Positions 38,488 through 48,660 of a stretch of 64,000 nt of DNA are shown here, in pieces. The translations under genes and the position numbers were made by a program. Within the stretch, counting starts at the first letter, position 1. Every line of letters begins with the position of its first letter. The DNA comes from Zygosaccharomyces rouxii. Taxonomy: Eukaryota > Ascomycota > Saccharomycetes > Saccharomycetales > Saccharomycetaceae. The DNA lies in the NCBI RefSeq assembly GCF_000026365.1, contig NC_012990.1, forward strand, positions 62,001 through 126,000. Reading direction: 5' to 3'. The notes beneath the pieces were generated by a model. It worked only from the letters and a program-made list of their open reading frames with translations. It did no database searches and was not told the DNA's origin.

Positions 38488-41400
38488 ATGGCCAGCGAAG
38501 AAGCTTCCATCTTTCTAGAAACTAGTATCGTTTCCTTTGTCAGTAATGTCGATATTGATGAAAGTAGTTCGGATAAGACAGCTACCCAAATAGCTGAAAG
38601 AATATCTGATAAAAAATTCAAGTTACTGGATTTAATTGTGTCATTAAGAGATTATTTAACATCACAAGATTTAAACAGACGAAAAAAAGCTCTATGTTGT
38701 CTTTCTACAGTTCTTTCAAAGCTCCCAGATGACAAATTACTTAAAAATGAGATATCAGTGGTCCTTTCATTTTATGCATCGAAATTCGATGATACTCTAA
38801 TGATGCAAGAAACTTTAAGTGGGATTTATTCTTTAAGCGGAATGAAATTTTTATCAATGACGGAAGTGGGTCCCATCTTAGACCTTTTGAGCAATAAATA
38901 CAATCCAAGCTCTCATCTAGCAGCTACTAGATATTTCGCTTTCAAAATTTTAGAGAAAATTTACCAGAGGTTTAGTCCTAAATTGATTGAAGATGGTGAA
39001 TTGGCAGATTTATTCGTAAAAACTTTCTTACATGTGGGTAATGGTGAAAAGGATCCTAGAAATCTTTTACTCTCGTTCCATTTAAATGAATTGGTTTCAT
39101 CAAATTGGAACAACGTGGAAAAATTTAAAGAAGATTTGTTTGACATTTTATTCTGTTACTTCCCCATTACTTTTAGACCACCAAAGGATGATCCATACAA
39201 AATTTCCAATGCTGATTTGAAAATTTCCCTAAGAAGTGCCATTTCCGCCTCACCTGCCTTTGCCGAAGATGCATTTGGTAATTTAATTGATAAACTGGCA
39301 GCATCTTCCCCCAGTGTTAAAAATGATACTTTGCTGACTGTAAAGGCCTGTATCGATAAATTTGGCGGTGAAGCATGTCTAAAACATTGGTTACCCCTGT
39401 GGAGTTCTCTAAAATTTGAAATTATGCATGGTAACGATGCTGGATATCCTGACTCGCCTGTATCATCACCAACTCAAATATCAGAGGCTGATAATTATCA
39501 GTTATCTGTGAATGTAATGAGATCTATCGCAAGTGCCCTTTTGCAATTTGATGAAAAGGCATTTGACAAATTTCTTTCGCACATTGTGGAAGAAGTTAGA
39601 CCTAATTTCACATATGAAAAGGATTTGAAGCAAACTTGCTGTTTGCTTGGATCCATCGCTAGTGCTAATCAACAGATTTTTAACAAAGTAGTTGCATTAG
39701 TGCTTCCTTTATTCTTTAAAAATTCTCCAGAACTCTCGAAATTGAAATTAGAAATAATGAACCTTTCCTTTTTCTTTGATGCATACATAAGGGTATTTGG
39801 TGAAGCTAATAGTGAACAAAACGAAGTACCACCTAATTCTCTATCAGAGCAGAAGGATGAAATTTTAATGGTATTGAGCAAAGCATTAACTGCAAGTCCA
39901 AAGGTGGAAGTCACCATAAGAACACTCTCGATTATACAATTTACCAAATTAATAAAGATGAAGGGGTTTTTAATGAGGGAGGAAGTCGCACTCATCGTAC
40001 AATACATTTATGAAGCTATTCTAACAGACAACAATAAAAACATTTATTATGCTGGTTTGGAATCCTTAAAGGCTATTGGAGAAATACACGAAGACATTGT
40101 TTTTGAAATATCTTTGAAAAGAATGCTTGAGCTACTACCCATTGACCCCAATGAGGGGGCTCAGTTAAATGAGAACGAGCCAGTTGATAAGGAAACAATT
40201 TTGAAAGCCATATTGGATTTCACCAATTCCAGACATAAGCTAGTCAAAGAGAGTGTTCTCGGACTATCAAAAAAATTATGTCAAGTAGCACCATATGCGG
40301 ATTCTAGTGAATATTGTTTCCTAATTATCTCCTCTATTCACACACTCTTATCGAACAATATTGAAATGATTAGGGAAAATGACGCTGGATTCATCAAAGA
40401 AAATATCGAAATGCCGCTATTCGCTGCAATGACTAATTATCCATCTCTTCAAAAGGATGATCATAATTTGACATTGTTATCCAATATAATCTTCTTTCTC
40501 AATTTAAAGAGCCCCAGAAATACTCATCAAGATGAATTAACCAGATACAAGAAATATTTTGTCGACAGTCTGCAGCTTTTTGTCAAACCTTCACGTCTTG
40601 TAGTGCCATTTGAAAAACTCCTATGTGGAATTGATAAGAACTGTGAATTCAATGAAGTAGAGCACTACTTTGCACAAACTATGGATCTTTTAAGAAGTGA
40701 AGAAATCACCGAAGCTCAGTTTGAGAGATTAGGGTACTTGGAATTATTAACTATCTTCACGAACAAATGGATGGATGAGCAGTCATTGTCGAAATTTATT
40801 AATTTGGATGATCTATCACCCGTCAATTTAGAGATGCTTGTATGGATAGTCAAAGGTTTAGTCATGAAGAATTCTCATCATGCGGTATTATTCCAAGAAA
40901 AGTTTGTGAACTTACTATCGAGCTCAGAAATTGGTAACTATATGGCCAAGTTATTTGAAGTTTTCGTTGTAGACGTCATCACATTTCAAAAATACAAGGG
41001 CATCAGTTGGAACAACAACGTCAAATTGACTTACAAGCAAAAATTCTTCAATGATGTGTTTAGCAGACTGGTGGATGCCTTCAAGAATACGTCAGAGATG
41101 GACGTTAAATCCAACTATTTAACAGCACTCTCTCTTGTTTCCAAACACATCTCAAGCAATTTGATCGAACCCTATATGAATGAAATGTTACCGCTACTTT
41201 TACAATCCTTAGATATGCCCAATTCTGAAGTTAAGGTATCTGCTCTGAACACTCTACTAGATACTTGTGAAAAATTCCATCAGTTAATTACTGAACATGT
41301 TCAGACTCTATCGCGCTCGCTGTTGAAATTAGTATCACCAGTTTCCTACAATAGTGTCAGCGTAAGGGTTCTTGCCCTAAGAATGCTGGAGACTTTAACC

Positions 41401-41553
41401 CATGTAGTACCATTAAATCACCTCCTTCCTTTCAAAGAGGACATTATTGATGGATTACTACCAGTATTGGATGATAAAAAGAGAATTGTGAGAAAACAGT
41501 GTGTGGGCACAAGACAAGCCTATTTTGAACTAGGCCAAGTCCCATTTGAATGA
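38488..41553 (+). CDS. MET18: Cytosolic iron-sulfur assembly targeting factor Met18/Mms19
   Basis: Component of the CIA targeting complex that delivers Fe-S clusters to DNA polymerases, XPD-type helicases and other apoproteins; loss in S. cerevisiae gives methionine auxotrophy and DNA-repair defects. 1021 residues (1032 in S. cerevisiae). The protein is built of helical HEAT-type repeats throughout with no catalytic motif. The conserved C-terminal end LLPVLDDKKRIVRKQCVGTR followed by QAYFELGQ is diagnostic of the MMS19 family. It converges on RRT14 with 39 bp between stops, as in YIL128W-YIL127C. Confidence 0.95.
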   Translation: MASEEASIFLETSIVSFVSNVDIDESSSDKTATQIAERISDKKFKLLDLIVSLRDYLTSQDLNRRKKALCCLSTVLSKLPDDKLLKNEISVVLSFYASKFDDTLMMQETLSGIYSLSGMKFLSMTEVGPILDLLSNKYNPSSHLAATRYFAFKILEKIYQRFSPKLIEDGELADLFVKTFLHVGNGEKDPRNLLLSFHLNELVSSNWNNVEKFKEDLFDILFCYFPITFRPPKDDPYKISNADLKISLRSAISASPAFAEDAFGNLIDKLAASSPSVKNDTLLTVKACIDKFGGEACLKHWLPLWSSLKFEIMHGNDAGYPDSPVSSPTQISEADNYQLSVNVMRSIASALLQFDEKAFDKFLSHIVEEVRPNFTYEKDLKQTCCLLGSIASANQQIFNKVVALVLPLFFKNSPELSKLKLEIMNLSFFFDAYIRVFGEANSEQNEVPPNSLSEQKDEILMVLSKALTASPKVEVTIRTLSIIQFTKLIKMKGFLMREEVALIVQYIYEAILTDNNKNIYYAGLESLKAIGEIHEDIVFEISLKRMLELLPIDPNEGAQLNENEPVDKETILKAILDFTNSRHKLVKESVLGLSKKLCQVAPYADSSEYCFLIISSIHTLLSNNIEMIRENDAGFIKENIEMPLFAAMTNYPSLQKDDHNLTLLSNIIFFLNLKSPRNTHQDELTRYKKYFVDSLQLFVKPSRLVVPFEKLLCGIDKNCEFNEVEHYFAQTMDLLRSEEITEAQFERLGYLELLTIFTNKWMDEQSLSKFINLDDLSPVNLEMLVWIVKGLVMKNSHHAVLFQEKFVNLLSSSEIGNYMAKLFEVFVVDVITFQKYKGISWNNNVKLTYKQKFFNDVFSRLVDAFKNTSEMDVKSNYLTALSLVSKHISSNLIEPYMNEMLPLLLQSLDMPNSEVKVSALNTLLDTCEKFHQLITEHVQTLSRSLLKLVSPVSYNSVSVRVLALRMLETLTHVVPLNHLLPFKEDIIDGLLPVLDDKKRIVRKQCVGTRQAYFELGQVPFE

Positions 41554-41592
41554 ACGATTTTTTATATTATTATGTATATGTACACATATGAA

Positions 41593-42231
41593 CTATTCTT
41601 TCATTTCCACCTCTTCCTCCTCTTCACTGGATTCCTCTTCATCACTCATATCCACTGGTGCTAAACCAGGTGTCAAACCAGGGTACCTACGAGCCATAGA
41701 TGCGGACACACCCTTCTTATTATCATTGAATGTCTTCTTCTTTTGTCTCCTCTTTTGACTTTTTGCAACTCTATTAGCACTAGTCGTTTTCTCCAAGATA
41801 TATTTCTGTAATTCTAAAAGATCCTCCTTTTCATCTTCGTCCAATTCCCAAGATTTAGCTCTTTCAGCATTTACATTGACAAGTCGATTCAAATGCTTAG
41901 TTTCTTTCTTCGTCAATTTGCCTTCTTTTCTATGCCTTTCCAAGACCTCCAATTCCGCTAATTGCTTTATCTCCTCCTGACCTCTTCTCTGTTTCTGCAA
42001 ATCTCGCCTTCTTATCCTACTCTGCTTTTTCTTCAATTTTTCTACATCCAGCTCTTGTAACTGAACCCTTCTCTTCAAATTACGATCTATTAACTGTGCC
42101 TTAGATCCTTTCTGCTTCTGTTTTGTCTTTTGTGCACTGTTTTCAGCACTTTGAACAGCACCTGGTAGCATCTTGGCTAGCAGTCCTTTGACAGCATCAT
42201 TCGCATGCAACTGAGAAACATTAGAAGACAT
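41593..42231 (-). CDS. RRT14: Nucleolar protein Rrt14
   Basis: Small nucleolar protein linked in S. cerevisiae to rDNA transcription and ribosome biogenesis; biochemical role unknown. 212 residues (206 in S. cerevisiae). It is highly basic and helical, with Lys/Arg/Gln-rich stretches such as ELDVEKLKKKQSRIRRRDL and likely coiled coil from about 50 to 150. The conserved motif RRYPGLTPGLAPVDMS precedes an acidic tail of Asp, Glu and Ser. Divergent from STH1. A ribosome-biogenesis promoter element lies upstream. Confidence 0.9.
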   Translation of the reverse strand: MSSNVSQLHANDAVKGLLAKMLPGAVQSAENSAQKTKQKQKGSKAQLIDRNLKRRVQLQELDVEKLKKKQSRIRRRDLQKQRRGQEEIKQLAELEVLERHRKEGKLTKKETKHLNRLVNVNAERAKSWELDEDEKEDLLELQKYILEKTTSANRVAKSQKRRQKKKTFNDNKKGVSASMARRYPGLTPGLAPVDMSDEEESSEEEEEVEMKE

Positions 42232-42297
42232 ACTGAGGTTCCTAAACGTCCTGCCTGCTTACTTCTCTACACTTCTATCTCTATCGCATCTCATTAT

Positions 42298-42369
42298 CTC
42301 ATCTCATCTCATCTCATTGCTGATATTTTTTTCACCATCTCCTGTTACCCGCAGTTTTGAAATTTTTCA
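42298..42369 (-). promoter_or_regulatory. RRPE and GATGAG (PAC-like) elements of RRT14
   Basis: On the minus strand TGAAAAATTT (42369 down to 42360) is an exact RRPE. It is followed towards RRT14 by three overlapping GATGAG words within a tandem CTCAT pentamer repeat (42296-42317 on the plus strand). GATGAG is the core of the PAC element. RRPE plus PAC is the hallmark of ribosome-biogenesis promoters and lies about 65-140 bp from the RRT14 start. Confidence 0.6.
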
Positions 42370-42604
42370 CGGATTTGGAACAAATGAATTCTCAAAAACA
42401 TGCCAGGGACAATTTGGAGGTAAAAGATGATAATACAGCAGAAAGACATAATCAAATATAAAGAAATACGAATAGTTAAAAGGAAAAATAAAAAATTAAA
42501 AGGTAAAAGAGAAAAACAGAGACTTCGGCGGCTATTTGTTTTTCATATCGTTTCGTGTTAACTATTATTTTTCAATTTCCCACAAACTTCGTCTTACGAA
42601 CCAT

Positions 42605-45600
42605 ATGAGTGCCACCACGAAGGATCCAGTGGTGAATAACAAAGTTCTGCCGGTGGATGAACCGGTAAAGAAGGAAGAGGATTCACATTCACAGACACAA
42701 CAACAGCAACAAGAAGAGGAAGTTATCATTATCCCTAAACCTGTTTCTGCAGAGCAGTTAGAACAGCTGATATATCGTTATAGGGCAATCCAAAACCGCC
42801 CCAAAGAAAATAAAGTTGAGATACAAGCTATTGAAAGGACTTTAGGTGAAATATCCAAGGATCAAGACTTGTATTTGTATCAACTAGAGAGACTCAGAAA
42901 TGAAAAGAAACAAGATGTGGAATATGACCAAAATCTCTTGAGTAGACAACTACTGGCCTTACAGTTTTTGGATAAAGACATGGATATTCCAGACGATTTG
43001 CTTTTAGATGAGAGACAATTGGATGTGAATGGTTTAGAAGATTCGTCCGTACAATCTCTGGATCCAGTTAAGGTTTCATTAGATTTTGATGAAAATGCTA
43101 AAAGATTAGGTTTGCAAGATAAGTTTACTCACGTTTTCCCCACTAAATTAGGTGTCCAATCTACCGAAGGTATGATTTCATCAAGAATTGCTAAAAGAAT
43201 TAGTGAACTAGAAAGATTACCTGCCAATCTAGGTGCTTATTCATTGGAAGATGCCCTTGAATTTGTTACAAAAGATGATATACCTTCTAACATTGATTCC
43301 TTAAAGATCAAAGCTTTAGTTGAGCTGAAAGGTTTAAAACTTTTAACCAAGCAAAAATCATTGAGACAAAAATTAATAAGTAATGTAGCCAGTCAGGCAC
43401 ATCACAATATACCTTACTTGCGTGATTCCCCTGTTACAATGGCAGCTCAAAGATCGGTGCAAGTGAGAAATAAAGTTATAGTACCTCAAACTGTAAGATT
43501 GGCAGAAGAATTGGAAAGACAACAACTGTTAGAGAAACGTAAGAAGGAACGTAATATGCATTTGAGAAAAGTTCATCGAATAGTGGAATACGTCAATAGT
43601 AAACAGTTGAACACTTGGAACTATCGCGATCGCTGTATGCAATTTGGTAAGCATGCACAGGTGATGCATAACCAAATTGAAAAAGAGGAGCAGAAGAAGG
43701 TAGAGAGAAATGCTAAGCAACGTTTGGCGGCATTAAAATCTAACGATGAAGAAGCTTATTTGAAACTTTTGGATCAGACAAAGGATACTAGAATTACCCA
43801 GTTGTTGAGGCAAACTAACTCTTTCTTAGACTCATTAGCTCAAGCAGTTAGAGTACAACAAAATGAGGTAAAGATAATGAGGGGTGAAGAAGTACCACCA
43901 ATCACAGATGAAGAAAGAGAAAAGGTTGATTATTATGAAGTAGCCCATAGAGTTAAGGAAAAGGTGGACAAGCAGCCGTCAATTCTTGTCGGTGGTGCAC
44001 TAAAAGAATATCAAATCCGAGGGTTAGAATGGATGGTCTCGCTGTACAATAATCATTTAAATGGTATTTTAGCGGATGAAATGGGGTTAGGTAAAACCAT
44101 CCAATCGATTTCCTTAATCACTTATTTATTCGAAATGAAAAAGGAACCAGGCCCATTCTTAGTGATTGTACCACTTTCTACCATTACTAACTGGACTTTA
44201 GAATTCGAAAAATGGGCACCAACTTTGAGAACTGTGGTTTACAAAGGTACTCCAAACCAAAGACGTAGCTTACAGAATCAAGTCAGATCGGGAAATTTTG
44301 ACGTTCTTTTAACGACTTACGAGTATATTATCAAAGATCGTTCAGTGTTAGCGAAACCAGATTGGATCCATATGATTATCGATGAAGGTCATAGAATGAA
44401 GAACTCACAATCCAAATTGTCCTATACTATTACGCACTACTACCACACAAAGAACAGATTAATTTTAACAGGTACTCCCCTACAGAACAACTTACCTGAA
44501 TTGTGGGCATTACTAAATTTCGTTTTACCCAAGATTTTCAACTCTGCGAAGACTTTCGAAGATTGGTTTAACACCCCATTTGCGAATACAGGTGCCCAAG
44601 AAAAGCTAGAATTAACGGAAGAAGAAACGCTTTTGATTATTCGAAGATTACATAAGGTGTTAAGACCTTTCTTGCTACGTCGTTTAAAGAAAGAAGTGGA
44701 AAAGGACTTACCTGACAAAGTTGAAACAGTTATTAAATGTGGATCATCAGGATTACAACAACAGCTTTATCAACAGATGCTTAAGCACAACGCACTTTTT
44801 GTGGGTGCCGGTACTGAAGGTGCCACCAAAGGTGGTATTAAGGGTTTGAACAATAAGATTATGCAATTGAGGAAAATTTGTAACCACCCATTCGTGTTCG
44901 ATGAAGTAGAATCTGTGATTAACCCAAGTAGACAAAATACTCCGCTACTTTATCGAGTTGCTGGTAAATTTGAATTGTTGGATCGTGTGTTACCCAAATT
45001 CAAGGCCAGTGGCCATAGAGTATTGATGTTTTTCCAAATGACGCAAGTTATGGATATCATGGAAGATTTTCTGAGATTAAGGGATCATAAATACATGAGA
45101 TTGGATGGTGCTACGAAAACAGAAGATAGACAGGAAATGTTACGAGAATTTAATGCAGAAAATTCTGATTATTTCTGTTTTCTGTTGTCCACTAGAGCAG
45201 GTGGGTTGGGTTTGAACCTACAAAGTGCTGATACTGTTATCATCTTTGATACAGACTGGAACCCTCATCAAGATTTGCAGGCACAAGATAGAGCTCACAG
45301 AATTGGACAAAAGAATGAAGTTAGAATTTTAAGATTGATTACAACTGATTCCGTGGAAGAAGTCATTTTAGAAAGAGCCATGCAGAAGTTGGATATTGAT
45401 GGTAAAGTTATTCAAGCAGGTAAATTCGATAACAAGTCAACAGCCGAAGAGCAAGAAGCGTTCTTGAGGCGGCTCATTGAAAGCGAATCCAGTAGAGATC
45501 AAGAGGATAAGGCTGAACTAGATGACGAGGAGTTGAACGAAATTTTGGCTCGTGGTGATCATGAAAAGGTCCTTTTCGATAAATTAGATCAACAAAGAAT

Positions 45601-46636
45601 TCAGGAAGAAATTGACCAAGCAAAAGCTCAAGGATTGGAACATCCACCCCCAAGGTTAATTGAAGTTGACGAATTACCCGAAATATTCACGGAGGACATC
45701 ACCAACCATTTGGAAACTGAACCCGTTACTCTTGGTAGAGTAAGAGAGAGAAAGCAAGTGTTTTACGATGATGGCTTAACGGAAGAACAGTTTTTACAGG
45801 CAGTGGAAGATGAAAACAATACCCTAGAGGAAGCAATTCAGAAAAGGCGTGAAGCTAGATCTAAACGTCAAAAACAGGGTAAACAACAGGAAACTGTTCA
45901 AGAAGACGATGAGGGAGAACCTGAAGAACAGCAAGAACAAGAAGAAGAAGCCGAAATTGATACTTTGGGGAACACTCCAACTGAAGCTGTCGATGAACCA
46001 TTTCAGCCTGAAGAAGATGCCGGTGCCAACGAAAAGAAACCTAACGGTAAGCGCCCATCTAGATCTAGCAGTAGAAAAAAGCGCACAAGCTCTGCTGTTG
46101 CTGCTGCTGACACCGTGGCTGAAGATGATGAAATGGTGAATTCTGTGGAAGAAGATGGTGGAGAACCTCAAGAGCCGGAGAAGAAGAAACCTAAATTGAA
46201 AATCAAGCTCAATTTGAAAAAGACACCTTCTACCCCGGAAAGTATTGAGAGTAATGAAAAGAAACCCGAGCCTAAAACCAATAAGAAGACGAAGAAGCAA
46301 GAAATTAATGAATTTGCCAGCCAAGTGCAGAATTTGTTAAATAGCATGCGTGAACAAGTTGAAGAATCTGATGGACATGCTTTGACCAGTATCTTTGAAA
46401 AATTACCATCCAAGAGGGAGTACCCCGATTATTACGCAGTAATTGAAAAGCCTGTTGCACTGGATACAATCATGAGAAACGCCAAGAAGGGTACCTATAA
46501 GAGCATGGAAGATGTGAGACGGGAGCTACAACAAATGTACGATAATGCTCGTTTTTACAACGAAGAAGGATCATGGGTATACAATGATGCCGAAGCATTG
46601 GAACAATTTACCAACAAGTGGTTTGAGACCGCTTAA
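42605..46636 (+). CDS. STH1: RSC chromatin-remodelling ATPase Sth1
   Basis: Essential SNF2-type ATPase motor of the RSC complex. 1343 residues from the chosen ATG (1359 in S. cerevisiae). An HSA/post-HSA region, the actin-related-protein landing site, lies at about 300-400. The Walker A motif DEMGLGKT is near 489 and the DEGH box near 592. Helicase C motifs STRAGGLGLNLQSADTVI and QAQDRAHRIGQ lie near 863-902. An acidic, Lys-rich linker follows, then a C-terminal bromodomain at about 1232-1338 (YPDYYAVIEKPV, YNDAEALEQF). An in-frame ATG at 42536 would add 23 hydrophobic/aromatic residues with no family similarity, so MSATTKDPVV at 42605 is preferred. Position matches YIL126W. Confidence 0.95.
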   Translation: MSATTKDPVVNNKVLPVDEPVKKEEDSHSQTQQQQQEEEVIIIPKPVSAEQLEQLIYRYRAIQNRPKENKVEIQAIERTLGEISKDQDLYLYQLERLRNEKKQDVEYDQNLLSRQLLALQFLDKDMDIPDDLLLDERQLDVNGLEDSSVQSLDPVKVSLDFDENAKRLGLQDKFTHVFPTKLGVQSTEGMISSRIAKRISELERLPANLGAYSLEDALEFVTKDDIPSNIDSLKIKALVELKGLKLLTKQKSLRQKLISNVASQAHHNIPYLRDSPVTMAAQRSVQVRNKVIVPQTVRLAEELERQQLLEKRKKERNMHLRKVHRIVEYVNSKQLNTWNYRDRCMQFGKHAQVMHNQIEKEEQKKVERNAKQRLAALKSNDEEAYLKLLDQTKDTRITQLLRQTNSFLDSLAQAVRVQQNEVKIMRGEEVPPITDEEREKVDYYEVAHRVKEKVDKQPSILVGGALKEYQIRGLEWMVSLYNNHLNGILADEMGLGKTIQSISLITYLFEMKKEPGPFLVIVPLSTITNWTLEFEKWAPTLRTVVYKGTPNQRRSLQNQVRSGNFDVLLTTYEYIIKDRSVLAKPDWIHMIIDEGHRMKNSQSKLSYTITHYYHTKNRLILTGTPLQNNLPELWALLNFVLPKIFNSAKTFEDWFNTPFANTGAQEKLELTEEETLLIIRRLHKVLRPFLLRRLKKEVEKDLPDKVETVIKCGSSGLQQQLYQQMLKHNALFVGAGTEGATKGGIKGLNNKIMQLRKICNHPFVFDEVESVINPSRQNTPLLYRVAGKFELLDRVLPKFKASGHRVLMFFQMTQVMDIMEDFLRLRDHKYMRLDGATKTEDRQEMLREFNAENSDYFCFLLSTRAGGLGLNLQSADTVIIFDTDWNPHQDLQAQDRAHRIGQKNEVRILRLITTDSVEEVILERAMQKLDIDGKVIQAGKFDNKSTAEEQEAFLRRLIESESSRDQEDKAELDDEELNEILARGDHEKVLFDKLDQQRIQEEIDQAKAQGLEHPPPRLIEVDELPEIFTEDITNHLETEPVTLGRVRERKQVFYDDGLTEEQFLQAVEDENNTLEEAIQKRREARSKRQKQGKQQETVQEDDEGEPEEQQEQEEEAEIDTLGNTPTEAVDEPFQPEEDAGANEKKPNGKRPSRSSSRKKRTSSAVAAADTVAEDDEMVNSVEEDGGEPQEPEKKKPKLKIKLNLKKTPSTPESIESNEKKPEPKTNKKTKKQEINEFASQVQNLLNSMREQVEESDGHALTSIFEKLPSKREYPDYYAVIEKPVALDTIMRNAKKGTYKSMEDVRRELQQMYDNARFYNEEGSWVYNDAEALEQFTNKWFETA

Positions 46637-46840
46637 CATTTTAACCGCTTATAAGAATTAGGTGTATGTAATATCATATAACACGAACAGCGTGATCGAC
46701 GCATTTTTTTTCATTGATTTTGAAAAAAAAAATTTTTTCAACATATAAGAAGGGTCAGTTGAAAAGTTTTTGGTATATTCTTCTTCGCAATTTCATTTCA
46801 CTCCTCTTCCATTATTTAATCTAGCAAGGAAATCATCGAT

Positions 46841-47413
46841 ATGAAATTCATTCAAACTGAACAATTTGTCCAAATACCAGAAGGTGTCAGTGTCTACATC
46901 AAGGCTAGAAGCATTAAGGTTGTCGGCCCAAGAGGTACTCTTTTCAAGGATTTGAAACATATCGATGTTTCCTTCTCTAGAGTCAGTGCCAAGTTGGTTA
47001 AGATCACCGTCCACAACGGTGACAGGAAGCACGTCGCTGCTTTGAGAACTGTCAAGTCTTTGGTCGACAACTTGATCACTGGTGTTACCAAGGGTTACCG
47101 TTACAAGATGAGATATGTGTATGCGCATTTTCCTATCAATGTTAACGTTGTCGAGAAGGACGGTAAGAAATTGGTCGAAATTAGAAACTACTTGGGTGAC
47201 AAGCAAGTCAGACACGTCCCAGTTAGAGAAGGTGTTAAAATCGAATTTTCCAAGAATCAAAAGGATGAATTGATTTTGGAAGGTAACTCCATCGAAAACG
47301 TCTCTCAAAACGCTGCTGACATTCAACAAATCTGTCGTGCTAGAAACAAGGATATCAGAAAGTTCTTGGATGGTATCTATGTCTCTGAAAAGGGTGTCAT
47401 TGAAGACTACTAA
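46841..47413 (+). CDS. RPL9: 60S ribosomal protein uL6
   Basis: Large-subunit ribosomal protein uL6 (Rpl9A/B in S. cerevisiae), 190 residues against 191. Diagnostic stretches are MKFIQTEQFVQIPEGV at the start, VVGPRGTLFKDLKHIDV, HNGDRKHVAALRTVKSL, KMRYVYAHFPINVNVVEKDG and QQICRARNKDIRKFLDGIYV. Strong codon bias. No intron. Only about 200 bp separate it from STH1. In S. cerevisiae RPL9B follows FKH2 on chromosome XIV; here it lies between STH1 and KGD1 of the chromosome IX series. Confidence 0.97.
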   Translation: MKFIQTEQFVQIPEGVSVYIKARSIKVVGPRGTLFKDLKHIDVSFSRVSAKLVKITVHNGDRKHVAALRTVKSLVDNLITGVTKGYRYKMRYVYAHFPINVNVVEKDGKKLVEIRNYLGDKQVRHVPVREGVKIEFSKNQKDELILEGNSIENVSQNAADIQQICRARNKDIRKFLDGIYVSEKGVIEDY

Positions 47414-48660
47414 GCCTGAGAAGGAAATCTGTTTGATTTTGTATATATGTATTTTGTATAGACACTGATGTTTTAGGTCGGTTGGCCGGTGCTAGTGTAC
47501 CGGTCAACGATCAGAAGCGGTGTGCTTTTGCATATCGTTCAGTGGGCGACGTTACTAGTGCTCGTGGAATATAGAGCCGCTCTACGTCGCCGATGTCTTC
47601 TAATAAACGGGGTATCTTGGATTGGTACCTATAGTTTGGGTGTATTTTTCTTTTTCTTATCGATTCAATCTTAGTGACTCTTTGAGTACTTGTCTTGTAT
47701 TTCTGTAATACTTATCTTGAAATCTGTGTGCATGTTCTTCGCTTTTTACGCTGAAAGTCTATTTTAATGGTGTTAGATACGTCATTTGAAAAGTCACGTG
47801 AAAGTCACGCTGCTCTCTCGTTTTTTATCTGCCACCGAGCTCGCTTCCGTATCTTGTCAGATAGCGATGTCGGGTCCGAGGATCTGCCCCGCGTGTAGAT
47901 TACGTATTTTCGAGTCCGCCCCGGGTGAATTCAACCGATGATGCCCGCATGGAATTGCCTCTCCGGATTTCGGAGATGTTGTTGGGCTAACTAGCGCCAA
48001 ATGAAGTGAATTTGAAGAAGGCATACATAGCAGAACTGCCGCCAAGTAGTAGAACAAGACACCATATATATAGAAAGCCAGATTTGAAAACATCTTATCA
48101 GCAGGCCAATCTAAAGAATAGCACACACAATCCCTTCGCCGTAGAGCTTCTGTTCTTGCCAATACTCCTCCCATCTCTTTCACACCTATGCATGTCTGTG
48201 CATTATGTTAACTTGTCCGGGTTGCATGCATAGAGTGACCGGGTAACAACATCTCCCTTTGTCGTTTCTTTTCACCGTGATTTTATTTTCGGATTTGAAG
48301 CTCTTTTGTCGCCGAGTATCTGATTGGCTCTCCGGGTTCATGGCGAATCCAGGGAATCAAATATTCCAACACGAATACCTAATCACTAGGACGAGAGGGA
48401 AACTTTTTATAATAAACCAACGATACATATTTTATTTATACAAAAAAGGTCCGTCTTTCACGAACTGATAGACTGATAGGGTGACGGATTGGTAAGAACA
48501 CCATCTTTATTCACCACGCTTCACACCTATTTATTGGTTGTTCGAATTTAGATCCCTTTACTTTGCTGGGTTTTTACTTCTATTCTACTCTACATCCCAA
48601 CATTTAAAGACATCAGGTGTCAACAGCAACAACAATAATAATATTCGAGTATAATCAACG
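47414..48660. other. Intergenic RPL9/KGD1
   Basis: About 1.25 kb, unusually G+C-rich in parts. Contents: ACCGGT-like words near 47485-47510, GTCACGTGA (47792-47800, Cbf1-type), the perfect inverted repeat CTCCG-N5-CGGAG at 47961-47975, and HAP-type ATTGGT sites near KGD1. Short frames at 47489-47674 and 48259-48468 look like chance. No RNA gene was recognised. Confidence 0.45.
48488..48538 (+). promoter_or_regulatory. HAP2/3/4/5-type sites of KGD1
   Basis: TTATTGGT at 48531-48538 is a full match to TNATTGGT, about 120 bp before the KGD1 start; a second ATTGGT core lies at 48488-48493. KGD1 is known to be activated by the HAP complex in S. cerevisiae, so respiratory regulation is likely conserved. 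Confidence 0.55.

Noticed and set aside
42536..42604. N-terminal extension of STH1 from the upstream ATG
   Set aside because: The 23 extra residues are aromatic and hydrophobic, come from A+T-rich leader sequence and resemble no family member.
47489..47674. 61-codon frame in the G+C-rich patch after RPL9
   Set aside because: Length is near chance expectation and the product has no recognisable similarity.
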